Shown piece by piece: positions 1 through 8,802 of a stretch of 44,774 nt of DNA. The notes beneath the pieces were generated by a model. That model was not told the DNA's origin. It worked only from the letters and a program-made list of their open reading frames with translations, and did not search any database. This stretch comes from DASYPQ01 sp041488095 (GTDB taxonomy: Bacteria; Planctomycetota; UBA1135; GCA-002686595). The translations under genes and the position numbers were made by a program. Numbering within the stretch: the first letter of the stretch is position 1; every line of letters starts with the position of its first letter. The stretch lies in NCBI GenBank assembly GCA_041488095.1, contig JBGPOP010000034.1, forward strand, positions 1 through 44,774. The letters run 5' to 3'.

Positions 1-696
1 CCACTGACGACCAGCTCGTCCCGTTCCACTTGGCGATACCGATCGCAGGCATGCCGCCGGCATGTCCGAAACAACCGCCTGCGTACAGGGCTGGCCCAGT
101 GCCATCGTCGAACACCACGAGAGTGTCAATCTCGTCATCGGTCCCCGATCCGAGTGCTGACCAAGATGTCCCGTCCCACTTCGCAATGTAGTTGGCTGAA
201 ACGCTTCCGGCAGTCGTGAATTTTCCTCCCGCGTACAGATCCGCGGCGCCATTCTGACCGTCGTTGTGCACGGCCAGGGCATACACCCAGTTATTCAATC
301 CGGCTCCCAAGGCCGACCACCGCGTACCATCCCAACGGATGATGTGACGTGCGGTCATTCCACCGATGGTGAAGATGCTACCGCCAGCGTACAGTCCAGG
401 GCCAGTGCCATCGTCGAAGACGCAGAGCGCTTCTGCGGCACCGTTTGGTCCGTTCCCCACTGACGACCAGCCCGTCCCATTCCACTTGGCGATACCGAAC
501 GTAGGGATGCCTCCAGCGTGTCCGCCACCAGGACCTGCGTACAGGGCTGGCCCGGTGCCATCGTCGAACACCACGAGAGCGTCTATCTCGTTCTCGGTCC
601 CCGATCCGAGGGCTGACCAAGAAGACCCGTCCCACTTCGCAATGTAGTTGGCTGAAACGCTTCCGGCAGTCGTGAATCTTCCTCCCGCATAGAGAG
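1..696. repeat. 456-bp-offset internal coding repeat
   Basis: Bases 1-240 and 457-696 are nearly identical at DNA level at a fixed offset of 456 bases (152 codons, about two and a half protein repeat units). Most differences are single substitutions. The stretch between them is much more diverged at DNA level although it encodes the same protein motif. This indicates a recent in-frame duplication or gene conversion inside the repeat gene. The repeat may continue beyond the left edge. Confidence 0.8.
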
Positions 697-1312
697 CGCG
701 CCCGTTGCCATCATCGTAAACAGCCAGGGCCCTCACCACGGGACCGTACGTGCCTCCTCCGCCCATCCCGCTGCCGAGCCGGGACCAAGTCGTCCCATCC
801 CACTTTGCGATCGATGCACACGTTGCCATCCCTGCATTCAAGAAGCTGCCGCCCACGAACAAGGCCGGGCCGCTGCTGTCGTCGTAGACGGCAAAGGCGA
901 GTGCTCCAGGAGCAGGAGAGAGCCCACCTCCGACACCGGCCCACGACGATCCATTCCACTTCGCGATGCCCGGTGCAAGCGTGCCTCCTGCGTTCAAGAA
1001 TCCCCCTCCTACGAACAAGGCGGGACCGCTCCCGTCATCCCAGGAGGTCAACGCGAGGACTACCTCGTCTGTGCCGGAGCCGAGGGGCGTCCAGGCGGTC
1101 CCATTCCACTTCGCGATGTGCGCGCCTGGGCCATGGAAATCTCCACCCACAAAGAGCGCGGGACCGCTTCCGTCGTCGTGACTGACCAGGGCAAACACTT
1201 GGCCGCTCGGTCCTGTCTGGGAGAACTGCGTGCTCCAGTTCAGACACTGAGCCAGCGCGAGAGCAGGGTGAAAAGCAACCGCGAACACGAGAGCGAGGAA
1301 GATCCGCCTCAT
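1..1312 (-). CDS. Secreted repeat protein, 3' part missing (beyond window start)
   Basis: The first 437 residues of a larger protein are visible; it runs off the left edge. It opens with a short basic n-region (MRRIF) and a hydrophobic stretch ending near an ALAQ cleavage site, so it should be exported. The rest is about seven imperfect units of 60-65 residues, each with an 'IAKW(N/D)GTxW' strand, a 'xLGSG' turn and a 'DDGxGPALYAGG' loop. This is the beta-propeller-like (FG-GAP/kelch-like) style common in secreted planctomycete and myxobacterial proteins; the fold is inferred. No catalytic residues are recognisable. A surface or extracellular binding role is the most that can be said. The start is the only ATG before the signal peptide, and no strong Shine-Dalgarno precedes it. 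Confidence 0.8.
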   Translation of the reverse strand, partial: MRRIFLALVFAVAFHPALALAQCLNWSTQFSQTGPSGQVFALVSHDDGSGPALFVGGDFHGPGAHIAKWNGTAWTPLGSGTDEVVLALTSWDDGSGPALFVGGGFLNAGGTLAPGIAKWNGSSWAGVGGGLSPAPGALAFAVYDDSSGPALFVGGSFLNAGMATCASIAKWDGTTWSRLGSGMGGGGTYGPVVRALAVYDDGNGRALYAGGRFTTAGSVSANYIAKWDGSSWSALGSGTENEIDALVVFDDGTGPALYAGPGGGHAGGIPTFGIAKWNGTGWSSVGNGPNGAAEALCVFDDGTGPGLYAGGSIFTIGGMTARHIIRWDGTRWSALGAGLNNWVYALAVHNDGQNGAADLYAGGKFTTAGSVSANYIAKWDGTSWSALGSGTDDEIDTLVVFDDGTGPALYAGGCFGHAGGMPAIGIAKWNGTSWSSV

Positions 1313-1612
1313 TACCAGGCATCCTCGTGAATCACGGACCGCACCTGGAGGCGGGCAACCTCGAGCCGAATGGTCTGACGCGCCCGTAGGTCTTTTCCCT
1401 AGGATCCGTCATCCCCTACCTCCGTTGAGAAATTCGCGACTCTGGGTGCTGCCGTAGTCTTCATTCGCCGGCGCCCGGCCAGCATACCGCTTCCTCAAGG
1501 GAAGGTGGCCGGCATCTCCCAAGGCTTCCCTCCTGACGCGCCTGAAGGCTGGCAGCAGCGGATGGACAGCGGGCTGTTCGTCCCCAAAACTCCTCGTGCG
1601 TCGCGGGGAACC
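1313..1612. other. Intergenic stretch without recognisable gene
   Basis: Between the repeat-protein start and the miniature transposon lie about 300 bases. A minus-strand open frame crosses this stretch and the transposon, but its codons resemble no family I know and it starts inside the transposon, so I do not call it a gene. The promoter of the repeat-protein gene should be here; no clear -35/-10 pair is visible. Confidence 0.5.
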
Positions 1613-1621
1613 CTTTCCGCG

Positions 1622-1788
1622 GAACCTGGCACACTTCGCTGTCCCTGACCCTCCGGGAGGTCCAGTCAGCGCAGGGGGTTGCGACCGATCACGAGCGCCA
1701 GGCGCGCCGGGGGATCCTGGGCCACTGACAGAATGTTGGCGGATAAGGACTTGGGGCGGATCGAGGCACAATCAAGGGGGCCAGATTC
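1622..1788 (-). mobile_element. 167-bp MITE-like element, copy 1, with 9-bp target duplication
   Basis: The element begins GAACCTGGCAC and ends with the complement of GAATCTGGCCCCC, giving short imperfect terminal inverted repeats. It is flanked on both sides by the identical 9-mer CTTTCCGCG (1613-1621 and 1789-1797), a perfect target-site duplication. A second copy with about 95% identity lies inverted at 41483-41649 with a different 9-bp duplication. The GAATCTGGCCCCC end is shared with the full IS at 11334-12499 and with the IS starting at 44500, so that IS family is the likely source of transposase. The element has no coding capacity of its own. Confidence 0.85.
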
Positions 1789-1817
1789 CTTTCCGCGCCA
1801 AGCATGGCCACGTGCGG

Positions 1818-2822
1818 CTACTTCGCGGCCCGCTCGTGCCAGGCGGCGAGGACCTTCGCCTCCTTCTCCGGCGCGATCCCGGCGCGCACCTTGTACTCGG
1901 CGCCGCGCGTCTTGGCCCAGTCGAGCGTGTCCTTGATCGTCACCGCCGGCGGCCGGAAGGAGAGTCCGATCGCCGTCGCGCGATCGTTCCTGACGGTCGC
2001 CATCGCGACGCCGTCCTTCCCCGTCCACACCGGCATGTCGCTCCACGAGCTCACCTGCTGCTCGGTCAGGAACGCCTCGTCGACCCACGTGAACCGCGCA
2101 TCGCTCCCGCTGACGGCCTTGCACCCGATCAGCAGCTCCCGGATCGTCTGCCTCCCGGGCGGGATGACGACGTTGTAGGTGCCCGCGTGCCCGTCCTCGA
2201 TCGTCTTGACGCTGAAGTCGGCCAGATCGCGCGCGTCGATGTACTGGACCGGCGAGTCCGGATCGCCCGGAGCGAGCACCTCCCCGCCGCGATCGACGCG
2301 CAGAGGCCAGTAGGTGTAGCGATCGCTCGTGTCGCCCGGACCGACGATCAGCCCGGGGCGGAGGCTCGTGACGTGCCCGGGCATCTTCTCCTCGGCCGCC
2401 TGCTCGCACAGCGCCTTGCCCGGCCCGTAGTTCTCGAAGTTCTTCCCGAACTCCTCGACCGTCGGATCAGCCATCTTGCCCACCGGTGATTGCTCGTCGA
2501 TCGGCGCCTGGCTGTCGTCCGGGTACACCGAGATCGTCGAGATGAACACGTACTGCCCTATATTCGGCGCGAGGATCTGGAGGACCTCCTTGATCTTCCG
2601 CGGGAAGAACCCGTGCGTGTCGACCACGGCGTCCCACTTCCGCCCCTCGAGCGACTTCAGGTCGCCCTTGTCGCGATCGCCGCGCAGCTTCTCGAGGTCC
2701 GGGAAGAGCTGCGGGTTCGTCTTGCCGCGGTTGAAGAGCGTCAGCGTGTGCTTGCCCTTCAACGCCGCGTCGACGATGTGCGGACCGATGAAGCCGGTGC
2801 CGCCGAGGATCAGGATCTTCAT
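1818..2822 (-). CDS. NAD-dependent epimerase/dehydratase family protein
   Basis: A 334-residue extended short-chain dehydrogenase. It opens with the Rossmann nucleotide-binding motif GGTGFIG immediately after the start (MKILILGG), has the 'ISTISVY' region where the family carries its catalytic Ser/Thr, and a 'LRPGLIVGPGD' segment typical of NAD(P)-dependent sugar epimerases/reductases. The usual YxxxK is replaced by 'NYGPGKALCE', where the Tyr and Lys still have the right spacing. The start was placed at the ATG directly before the Rossmann strand; 31 more in-frame codons upstream have no homologous look. The substrate is unknown: the family covers nucleotide-sugar epimerases and isoflavone-reductase-like enzymes. 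It is a single gene, divergent from the transporter genes at 2969. Confidence 0.85.
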   Translation of the reverse strand: MKILILGGTGFIGPHIVDAALKGKHTLTLFNRGKTNPQLFPDLEKLRGDRDKGDLKSLEGRKWDAVVDTHGFFPRKIKEVLQILAPNIGQYVFISTISVYPDDSQAPIDEQSPVGKMADPTVEEFGKNFENYGPGKALCEQAAEEKMPGHVTSLRPGLIVGPGDTSDRYTYWPLRVDRGGEVLAPGDPDSPVQYIDARDLADFSVKTIEDGHAGTYNVVIPPGRQTIRELLIGCKAVSGSDARFTWVDEAFLTEQQVSSWSDMPVWTGKDGVAMATVRNDRATAIGLSFRPPAVTIKDTLDWAKTRGAEYKVRAGIAPEKEAKVLAAWHERAAK

Positions 2823-2968
2823 GGGAGGGTTCTCGCGAGGGGCGGAAGCGTCATGAAAGCAGGATCGGGTTCTCCGGAAAAGAGGTGCCGCGCCGTTCGC
2901 CGGCGCCGCGACCACCTTTTACACTGCGTGGCGATGCGCCGGAGCGACAGCGCGAGCAGCATGACGAA

Positions 2969-4372
2969 ATGACGGAGCCTCCGCACGCGGGCGACGAGTC
3001 GAAGGACGCCGGACTCGGCTGGCTGCTGCGCAAGCTCGTCGCCGTGCGCGCAGGCGAGACGCCGGCGCTCTTCCTCGCCTGGGCGTATTTCTTCTGCCTG
3101 CTCACGATCAACTACATCCTGAGGCCGCTGCGCGAGCAGCAGGGGCTCGTGGGCGGGCAGGAGGCCCTGGCCGTGAACTTCCTCGGGACGTTCGGAGGGA
3201 TGCTCGTCGCCAACCCGCTCTACGCCTGGATCGTCACGCGCTGGCCGAGACGGAAGTTCATCCCCTTCGTCCACCGGTTCCTCCTGTCGAACCTGCTCGT
3301 CTTCTACCTGGTCACTCGGTCCGCGCCCGAGAGCTGGCAACGCGGCATCGCATGGGCTTTCTTCGTGTGGGTCAGCGTCTTCAACCTGTTCGTCATCGCC
3401 GTCTTCTGGAGCCTGATGGCCGATTTGTTCGACCTCGAGGAGGGGAAGCGGCTCTTCGGATTCGTCTCCGTCGGCGGGACGCTCGGGGCGATCACGGGAG
3501 CGAGCATCACCGCGTGGCTCGCCCGGTCGATCCCGCCCGTCCATCTGCTCCTCGTCGCCGCCATCCCGCTCGAGCTGAGCGTGCACGCCATGAGGCGGCT
3601 CGTACACCTGCGCGGGATGCGGGACGAGATCATCCCGTCCCGGGCCGAGCGGGCTCGGAGCAAGCCACGCACACCGGAAGCCGCCGGACCCATCGAGGAG
3701 ATGGATCAGGGGGGCGTCTTCACGGGGATCGCTCTCGTGTTCCGCTCCAGCTACCTCGCGTGGATCTGTCTCTACATGCTCCTCGGGAGCATCTCGGGGA
3801 CGATTTTGTACTTCGAGCAGGCCGGGATCGTCTCCGCGGCCACCTCGAACAAGGGCGAGCAGACCGCGATCTTCGCCCGGATCGATCTGTGGGTGAACCT
3901 GGTCACGCTCGTCATCCAGCTCTTCTTCACGGGCCGGATCGTGAAGCGGATCGGCATCGGACCCACGCTGCTCCTGCAGTGCCTCGGCTTCGGGCTCGCG
4001 CTCGTGATCCTGGGCACGTCGCCCACGCTCGGCGTGCTGGCGCTCTCGATGGTCCTCTTCCGGACGGGCCACTACGCGACGTCGAGACCCGCGCGAGAGG
4101 TCCTGTTCACCATGGTCGGCCGCGAGGCCAAGTACAAGTCGAAGGGCTTCATCGACACGTTCGTCTACCGCGGGGGCGACGCGATCGGAGCGTATCTCAA
4201 GATCGCCTTGAGCTCGCTGGGCGGTCTCGGCTCTCGCGGCGTGGCCTTCGCGGCGCTCCCGATCGCCCTGGTCTGGTCGCTGGTCGCCCTGACCCTGGGA
4301 CGGAAGCAGATCGAGCTCGCGCGCTCGCGCGCCCGGGCGGCGCCCCTACCTCGAGCCGAATCCGTCCGGTAG
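2969..4372 (+). CDS. NTP/NDP-exchange (TLC)-like or MFS multi-pass transporter
   Basis: A 467-residue integral membrane protein with about 10-12 hydrophobic segments. The first segment carries 'YILRPLREQQG', and the central cytoplasmic loop (about residues 190-250) is hydrophilic. The layout, with a conserved 'RPxR' after helix 1 and a 'FWSLMADLFDLEEGKRLFGF' motif, resembles bacterial relatives of the ATP/ADP translocase (TLC) family, many of which are annotated simply as MFS transporters. The substrate cannot be read from sequence. The start is the ATG at 2969; an earlier ATG at 2961 reads only MTK-stop. It lies 10 bp upstream of the peptide transporter gene and is probably co-transcribed with it and the peptidase. 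Confidence 0.75.
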   Translation: MTEPPHAGDESKDAGLGWLLRKLVAVRAGETPALFLAWAYFFCLLTINYILRPLREQQGLVGGQEALAVNFLGTFGGMLVANPLYAWIVTRWPRRKFIPFVHRFLLSNLLVFYLVTRSAPESWQRGIAWAFFVWVSVFNLFVIAVFWSLMADLFDLEEGKRLFGFVSVGGTLGAITGASITAWLARSIPPVHLLLVAAIPLELSVHAMRRLVHLRGMRDEIIPSRAERARSKPRTPEAAGPIEEMDQGGVFTGIALVFRSSYLAWICLYMLLGSISGTILYFEQAGIVSAATSNKGEQTAIFARIDLWVNLVTLVIQLFFTGRIVKRIGIGPTLLLQCLGFGLALVILGTSPTLGVLALSMVLFRTGHYATSRPAREVLFTMVGREAKYKSKGFIDTFVYRGGDAIGAYLKIALSSLGGLGSRGVAFAALPIALVWSLVALTLGRKQIELARSRARAAPLPRAESVR

Positions 4373-4382
4373 CCTGTCCTGC

Positions 4383-5942
4383 ATGGCCCAGGTGATCGCA
4401 CCGCAGCCCGCGTCCGCGCCGGCGATGCACGCGCTCGAGGGGCGGAAGTTCTTCGGCCACCCGCGCGGTCTCTCGACGCTCTTCTTCACGGAGATGTGGG
4501 AGCGCTTCAGCTACTACGGGATGCGCGCGATCCTGCTCCTCTTCATGGTCGCGCCCGTGACCGCCGGCGGCCTCGGATTCACCGACGCGCAGGGAGGCGC
4601 GATCTACGCGGTCTACACGTCGCTCGTGTTCCTGACGCCCCTCGCGGGCGGATGGATCGCCGACCGCATCCTCGGACAGGGGCTCGCGGTCCTCTACGGC
4701 GGCGTCGTGATCATGTCGGGGCACATCTGCCTCGCCTTCCACTCGCCCGCGACCTTCTACGTCGGCCTCGCGTTGGTCGTCATCGGCACGGGGCTCCTGA
4801 AGCCGAACGTCAGCGTGATGGTCGGCCAGCTCTACGGCGCAGAGGACAACCGGCGCGACGCCGGGTTCTCCATCTTCTACATGGGGATCAACCTCGGCGC
4901 CTTCTTGTCGCCGTTCGTCTGCGGGGCGCTGGCGCAACAGGACTGGTTCCGTCGCTTCCTCGGATCGATGGGAGTCGCTCCGGAATCCGCCTGGCACTTC
5001 GGATTCGCCGCCGCGGCCGTCGGCATGTTCTTCGGCCTCGTGCAGTATCTGACGACGCGCCGCCATCTGGGAGCGGCCGGTCTCTTCCAGGGAAGAGCCA
5101 GGAGCGCGGAGGTGAGCCGCAGCCGGCGCCTGCTCACGCTGGCGGCCCTCGCGGTCCTCGCGGCCATCGCCGTCGTGGCCTGGCTCGGTTCCACAGGGAG
5201 GATCGAGATCACCCGGGAGGGGATCGCGAACGTCTACGGGATCGCGCTCGCGCTCACGACGATCCTCTTCTTCGGCTGGCTGTTCTTCCTCGGCCAGTGG
5301 ACGCCCGCCGAGAGGCGGCGCCTCGTCGTCCTGACGGGGCTTTGCGCCGCGTCAGCCGTGTTCTGGTCGGCGTACGAGCAAGCGGGCTCGACCCTGAACC
5401 TCTTCGCGGAACGCAACACCGAGCGGATGTTCCTCGGGATCGACGTGCCCTCCAGCTGGCTCCAGGCCGTGAACCCGCTGTTCATCATCATCTTCTCGGC
5501 CGTCTTCGCCTGGCTCTGGCTGAAGCTCGGCAAGCGCGATCCCTCGAGCCCGGCGAAGTTCGCGCTCGGGCTCGTTTCGCTGGGGATCGGGTTCGCCGTG
5601 CTCGGCGTCGGCGCCGTGTTCGTGAAGGACGGGCACCGGGTCAGCGCCCTGTGGCTCATCGTCGCCTACTTCTTCCACACGGTGGGCGAGCTGTGCCTGT
5701 CGCCGGTCGGCCTCAGCGCGATGTCGAGGCTCGCGCCGACTCGCGTGACGAGCATGATGATGGGCGCGTGGTTCCTGACGATCTCCCTCGGCGACTACAC
5801 CGGCGGACGGATCGCGGGCCTCTACCAGACTTTCTCGCTGCCCGCGCTCTTCTGGACCATTGCCGGGATCACGATCGGCGCCGGACTGATCCTGGCCCTC
5901 TTCGTCAAACCCATCCATAGGATGCTGGAGCGGTCGTCATGA
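4383..5942 (+). CDS. POT/PTR-family proton-dependent oligopeptide transporter
   Basis: A 519-residue, ~14-helix membrane protein of the proton-coupled oligopeptide transporter family (DtpT-like). The family signature is plain at the N-terminus: 'HPRGLSTLFFTEMWERFSYY' and 'GMRAILLLF' contain the ExxER proton-coupling motif in helix 1. Around residue 140 'GTGLLKPNVSVMVGQLY' matches the second PTR signature. It imports di- and tripeptides in known members. It lies 10 bp after the preceding transporter, and its stop overlaps the start of the Xaa-Pro dipeptidase (ATGA), so peptide uptake and intracellular hydrolysis appear coupled in one transcript. Confidence 0.93.
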   Translation: MAQVIAPQPASAPAMHALEGRKFFGHPRGLSTLFFTEMWERFSYYGMRAILLLFMVAPVTAGGLGFTDAQGGAIYAVYTSLVFLTPLAGGWIADRILGQGLAVLYGGVVIMSGHICLAFHSPATFYVGLALVVIGTGLLKPNVSVMVGQLYGAEDNRRDAGFSIFYMGINLGAFLSPFVCGALAQQDWFRRFLGSMGVAPESAWHFGFAAAAVGMFFGLVQYLTTRRHLGAAGLFQGRARSAEVSRSRRLLTLAALAVLAAIAVVAWLGSTGRIEITREGIANVYGIALALTTILFFGWLFFLGQWTPAERRRLVVLTGLCAASAVFWSAYEQAGSTLNLFAERNTERMFLGIDVPSSWLQAVNPLFIIIFSAVFAWLWLKLGKRDPSSPAKFALGLVSLGIGFAVLGVGAVFVKDGHRVSALWLIVAYFFHTVGELCLSPVGLSAMSRLAPTRVTSMMMGAWFLTISLGDYTGGRIAGLYQTFSLPALFWTIAGITIGAGLILALFVKPIHRMLERSS

Positions 5943-7306
5943 TCGAAAGGACTCGATCGAAGGCGGGGCCGCCCGCCCCCTCCGTCGCACCCGCGGCGCT
6001 CTACCACGCGCACGTGCGCAAGCGGCAGGAGAAGGCCGAGGCCGCGCTCGCCGCGGCGGGCTTCGACGCGATGATCGTGCATTCGGGCACGCCGTTCACC
6101 TACCCCGCCGACGATCAGGACGCGCCGTTCCACTCGACGCCGCACTTCGCGCACTGGACGCCGATGGAAGGGCCGCGACATCTGCTCGTGGTGCGCACCG
6201 GGAAACGCCCGCAGCTCCTGCGCGTGAAGCCCGAGGACTACTGGTACGAGCAGGCGCCGCTCGGAAAGCCCTTCTGGGCGGGCGAGTTCGACCTCACCGA
6301 GGTCAAGAGCGAGGACGAAGGTTGGAAGGCGGCTGCGCCGAGCGGCCGCATGGCTTACGTCGGCGATTCGCCCGCGGAAGCGCTGAAGCACGGGATCTCG
6401 CCCGAGTGCGCGAACCCTCCCGCGCTCCTCTCCCGCCTCGACTGGAACCGCAGCTACAAGACGGCGTACGAGGTCGCGTGCCTCGAGGAAGCCGAGCGCA
6501 TGGCCGCGCGCGGACACGAAGCGGCGCGCGCTGCGTTCCTCGCCGGCGCGAGCGAGCTCGAGATCCACCAGGCCTACGTCGGCGCCGTCGGCTGCACGGA
6601 CGAGCAGCTGCCGTACCCGAGCATCGTGGCGCTCGACGAGAAGGGTGCGACGCTGCACTACCAGGGCAAGCGCTCGACGCGCAACGGGAAGGTGCTGCTG
6701 ATCGATTCCGGAGCGAGGTACATGGGCTACGGCTCGGACATCACGCGCACGTGGACGGCCGACGGCTGCGACGCGACCTTCCGCGACCTCGTGCGCGGAC
6801 TCGATGGCCTCCAGCGGGATCTGTGCGGGATGGTGAAGCCCGGCCTGCCCTACGGCGACGTCCACCACGCGGCGCACGTGAAGGTCGGCGATCTGTTGAA
6901 CAAGCTCGGCGTGATCCGCAAGGGCGGCGAGGAGGCCGTGAAGCTCGGCCTGACCGCGCCGTTCTTCCCCCACGGCGTCGGACACTTTCTCGGGATCCAG
7001 GTCCACGACGTCAGCGGCCGGCAGAAGTCTGCCGAGGGCGGAACGGTGCCTCCCCCGCCGCAGCATCCCTACCTGCGCACGACGCGCACGATCGAAGAGT
7101 CCCAGGTCTTCACGATCGAGCCCGGGATCTACTTCATCGAGATGCTGCTGCGGCCTCATCGCAGCGGGCCGCAGGCGGCGATGTTCGACTGGGCCTTGAT
7201 CGACCGACTGGCTCCATGCGGAGGCGCGCGGATCGAGGACAACGTGGTCGTGACGAAGACCGGCCACACCAACCTGACGCGGCCGTACCTGCGAGCGGAC
7301 GAGTGA
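5939..7306 (+). CDS. Xaa-Pro dipeptidase (peptidase family M24B)
   Basis: A 455-residue pita-bread metallopeptidase. The five metal ligands of M24 enzymes are recognisable: Asp in 'LLIDSGARY' and Asp in 'GSDITRTW', His in 'FFPHGVGHFLG', Glu in 'FTIEPGIYF' and Glu in 'ARIEDNVVV'. The N-terminal domain (to about residue 170) is the creatinase/prolidase-type extension, and length and insertions match the PepQ-like subgroup. It cleaves Xaa-Pro dipeptides in the cytoplasm. The ATG overlaps the stop of the peptide transporter by 4 bp, indicating translational coupling. The gene is followed by a long inverted repeat that may end the operon. Confidence 0.93.
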   Translation: MIERTRSKAGPPAPSVAPAALYHAHVRKRQEKAEAALAAAGFDAMIVHSGTPFTYPADDQDAPFHSTPHFAHWTPMEGPRHLLVVRTGKRPQLLRVKPEDYWYEQAPLGKPFWAGEFDLTEVKSEDEGWKAAAPSGRMAYVGDSPAEALKHGISPECANPPALLSRLDWNRSYKTAYEVACLEEAERMAARGHEAARAAFLAGASELEIHQAYVGAVGCTDEQLPYPSIVALDEKGATLHYQGKRSTRNGKVLLIDSGARYMGYGSDITRTWTADGCDATFRDLVRGLDGLQRDLCGMVKPGLPYGDVHHAAHVKVGDLLNKLGVIRKGGEEAVKLGLTAPFFPHGVGHFLGIQVHDVSGRQKSAEGGTVPPPPQHPYLRTTRTIEESQVFTIEPGIYFIEMLLRPHRSGPQAAMFDWALIDRLAPCGGARIEDNVVVTKTGHTNLTRPYLRADE

Positions 7307-7307
7307 T

Positions 7308-7400
7308 ACGGTACCGCGACAATTCTTCTTCGATCCGCGCGGGTCAGCGCTGGAACCGAACTGTCGAAGGCGGATCGAGGAGGAATTGACGCGGTACGGT
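7308..7400. repeat. 31-nt imperfect inverted repeat after the peptidase gene
   Basis: The arms 7308-7338 and 7370-7400 pair over 31 nt with four mismatches around a 31-nt loop. The repeat begins one base after the peptidase stop codon. The hairpin could terminate transcription or protect the 3' end, although no U-run follows; a relic of a small inverted-repeat element is the alternative. Confidence 0.6.
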
Positions 7401-7468
7401 ATTCCGCGACGGAGATCGTCGTCCCCTCGCGGGAGGTGTGGGCCGGCGCGTCCGTGCCTACCCGGCGG

Positions 7469-7509
7469 TACCATGAAATCTCGACAGGATATGTCGAATT
7501 TTCATGGTA
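7469..7509. promoter_or_regulatory. 18-bp-arm palindrome upstream of AAA ATPase gene (putative operator)
   Basis: The arms TACCATGAAATCTCGACA (7469-7486) and its partner (7492-7509) match at 16 of 18 positions around a 5-bp spacer, ending 10 bp before the ATPase start. Position and symmetry fit a dimeric repressor operator covering the promoter, or a structure over the ribosome site. It is AT-richer than its surroundings. Function is inferred only from position. Confidence 0.5.
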
Positions 7510-7519
7510 GACTCCTGCC

Positions 7520-8683
7520 ATGTTCCTGGGCCGAAAGACCGACCTCGATCGCGTCCGATGGCTGTTCCGCACGTTCCCCATCGTGGGGATCCTCGGTCCC
7601 CGCCAGATCGGAAAGACCACGCTGGCGCGGGAGATCGCGCGTCGCCGCGGGCGCGACACGACCCATTTCGACCTCGAGAAGCCGGCCGATCTCGCGCGTC
7701 TGGCGGATCCCTCGCTCGCCCTGGAGGGGCTGAGAGGGCTCGTCGTGATCGACGAGGTCCAGCTCCGTCCGGAGCTGTATCCCGTGCTCCGGCCGCTCGC
7801 CGACCGGCCGCGCCGACCGGCGCGGTTCCTGATCCTGGGGAGCGCGAATCCTGCTCTGCTCCGTCAGAGCTCCGAGACGCTCGCCGGCCGGATCTCCTAT
7901 CACGAGCTGTCCGGATTCCGCCTGGACGACGTCGGATCGGAGGCCTGGCAGAGGCTCTGGCTGCGGGGCGGATATCCCCGGTCCTTCCTCGCGAAGGATG
8001 AAGACGAGAGCCTCGTGTGGCGCCAGAGTCTGGTGGCCACGTACACGCACCGCGATCTGGCGATGTTCGGGAGCCGGATCGAGCCATCGACGATGGAGCG
8101 ATTCTGGAAGATGATCGCACACAGCCACGGGCAGGTGTTGAACTCGTCCGAGCTCGCACGGTCCTTCGCCGTGTCGGACGCCACGGTTCGTCGCTATCTC
8201 GATCGGCTGCAAGGAACGTTCATGGCCAGGGTGTTGCCTCCCTGGAGCGAGAACCTCGGCAAGAGGCAAGTGAAGGCGCCCAAAGTCTACGTTGCGGACA
8301 CGGGCCTGTTGCACGTGCTGCTCGGCATACGTGAACAGAAGGATCTGGAGTCGCATCCCAAGGTCGGCGCGTCATTCGAAGGCTTCGCGCTGGAGCAGGT
8401 CGTGCGACGCCTCGGCGCCGAGTGGAATGAGTGCTACTTCTGGCGCACGCACCAGGGGGCGGAGCTCGATCTGCTCGTCGTGCGAGGCCGGACGCGGCTC
8501 GGGTTCGAGATCAAGCACACCGATGCGCCGGGAGTGACGCCGTCGATGAAAATGGCGCTGGCGGATCTCAAGCTGAACAGCTTGGATGTCGTTCACCGCG
8601 GGCGGGAGGGCTTCCCGATGGGCGAGCGGATTCGGGCGGTGCCGATCTCGAGATTGACAAAGGACATCGAACCCCTCCGATGA
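7520..8683 (+). CDS. AAA_14 ATPase with C-terminal DUF4143 domain
   Basis: A 387-residue protein of the ATP-binding AAA_14/DUF4143 family. The Walker A motif GPRQIGKTT is near residues 26-34 and Walker B 'LVVIDEVQ' near residue 75. Sensor-like 'LILGSANP' follows. The C-terminal half is DUF4143 and ends in a PD-(D/E)XK-like core, 'GAELDLLVV' followed by 'GFEIKHT', which retains the acidic and Lys residues of a nuclease fold. The cellular role of the family is not established; members are often horizontally spread and present in many copies. A second, broken member lies at 19323-20206. It is preceded by a strong palindrome and followed by the cupin gene. Confidence 0.88.
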   Translation: MFLGRKTDLDRVRWLFRTFPIVGILGPRQIGKTTLAREIARRRGRDTTHFDLEKPADLARLADPSLALEGLRGLVVIDEVQLRPELYPVLRPLADRPRRPARFLILGSANPALLRQSSETLAGRISYHELSGFRLDDVGSEAWQRLWLRGGYPRSFLAKDEDESLVWRQSLVATYTHRDLAMFGSRIEPSTMERFWKMIAHSHGQVLNSSELARSFAVSDATVRRYLDRLQGTFMARVLPPWSENLGKRQVKAPKVYVADTGLLHVLLGIREQKDLESHPKVGASFEGFALEQVVRRLGAEWNECYFWRTHQGAELDLLVVRGRTRLGFEIKHTDAPGVTPSMKMALADLKLNSLDVVHRGREGFPMGERIRAVPISRLTKDIEPLR

Positions 8684-8802
8684 CGTCGAGCCGTTCCCTC
8701 ATCCTGAACCAACTCCTGCGCCGCTCGGTTCCTCCTCGCGTCGCGCGCGATGAGCCCGCGGTTACACTGAGCCCGCGCGTCGACCTGCGCCAGGAGACTC
8801 AA

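Noticed and set aside
1409..1771. A 120-codon minus-strand frame downstream of the epimerase
   Set aside because: It begins inside the MITE and shows no homologous motif.
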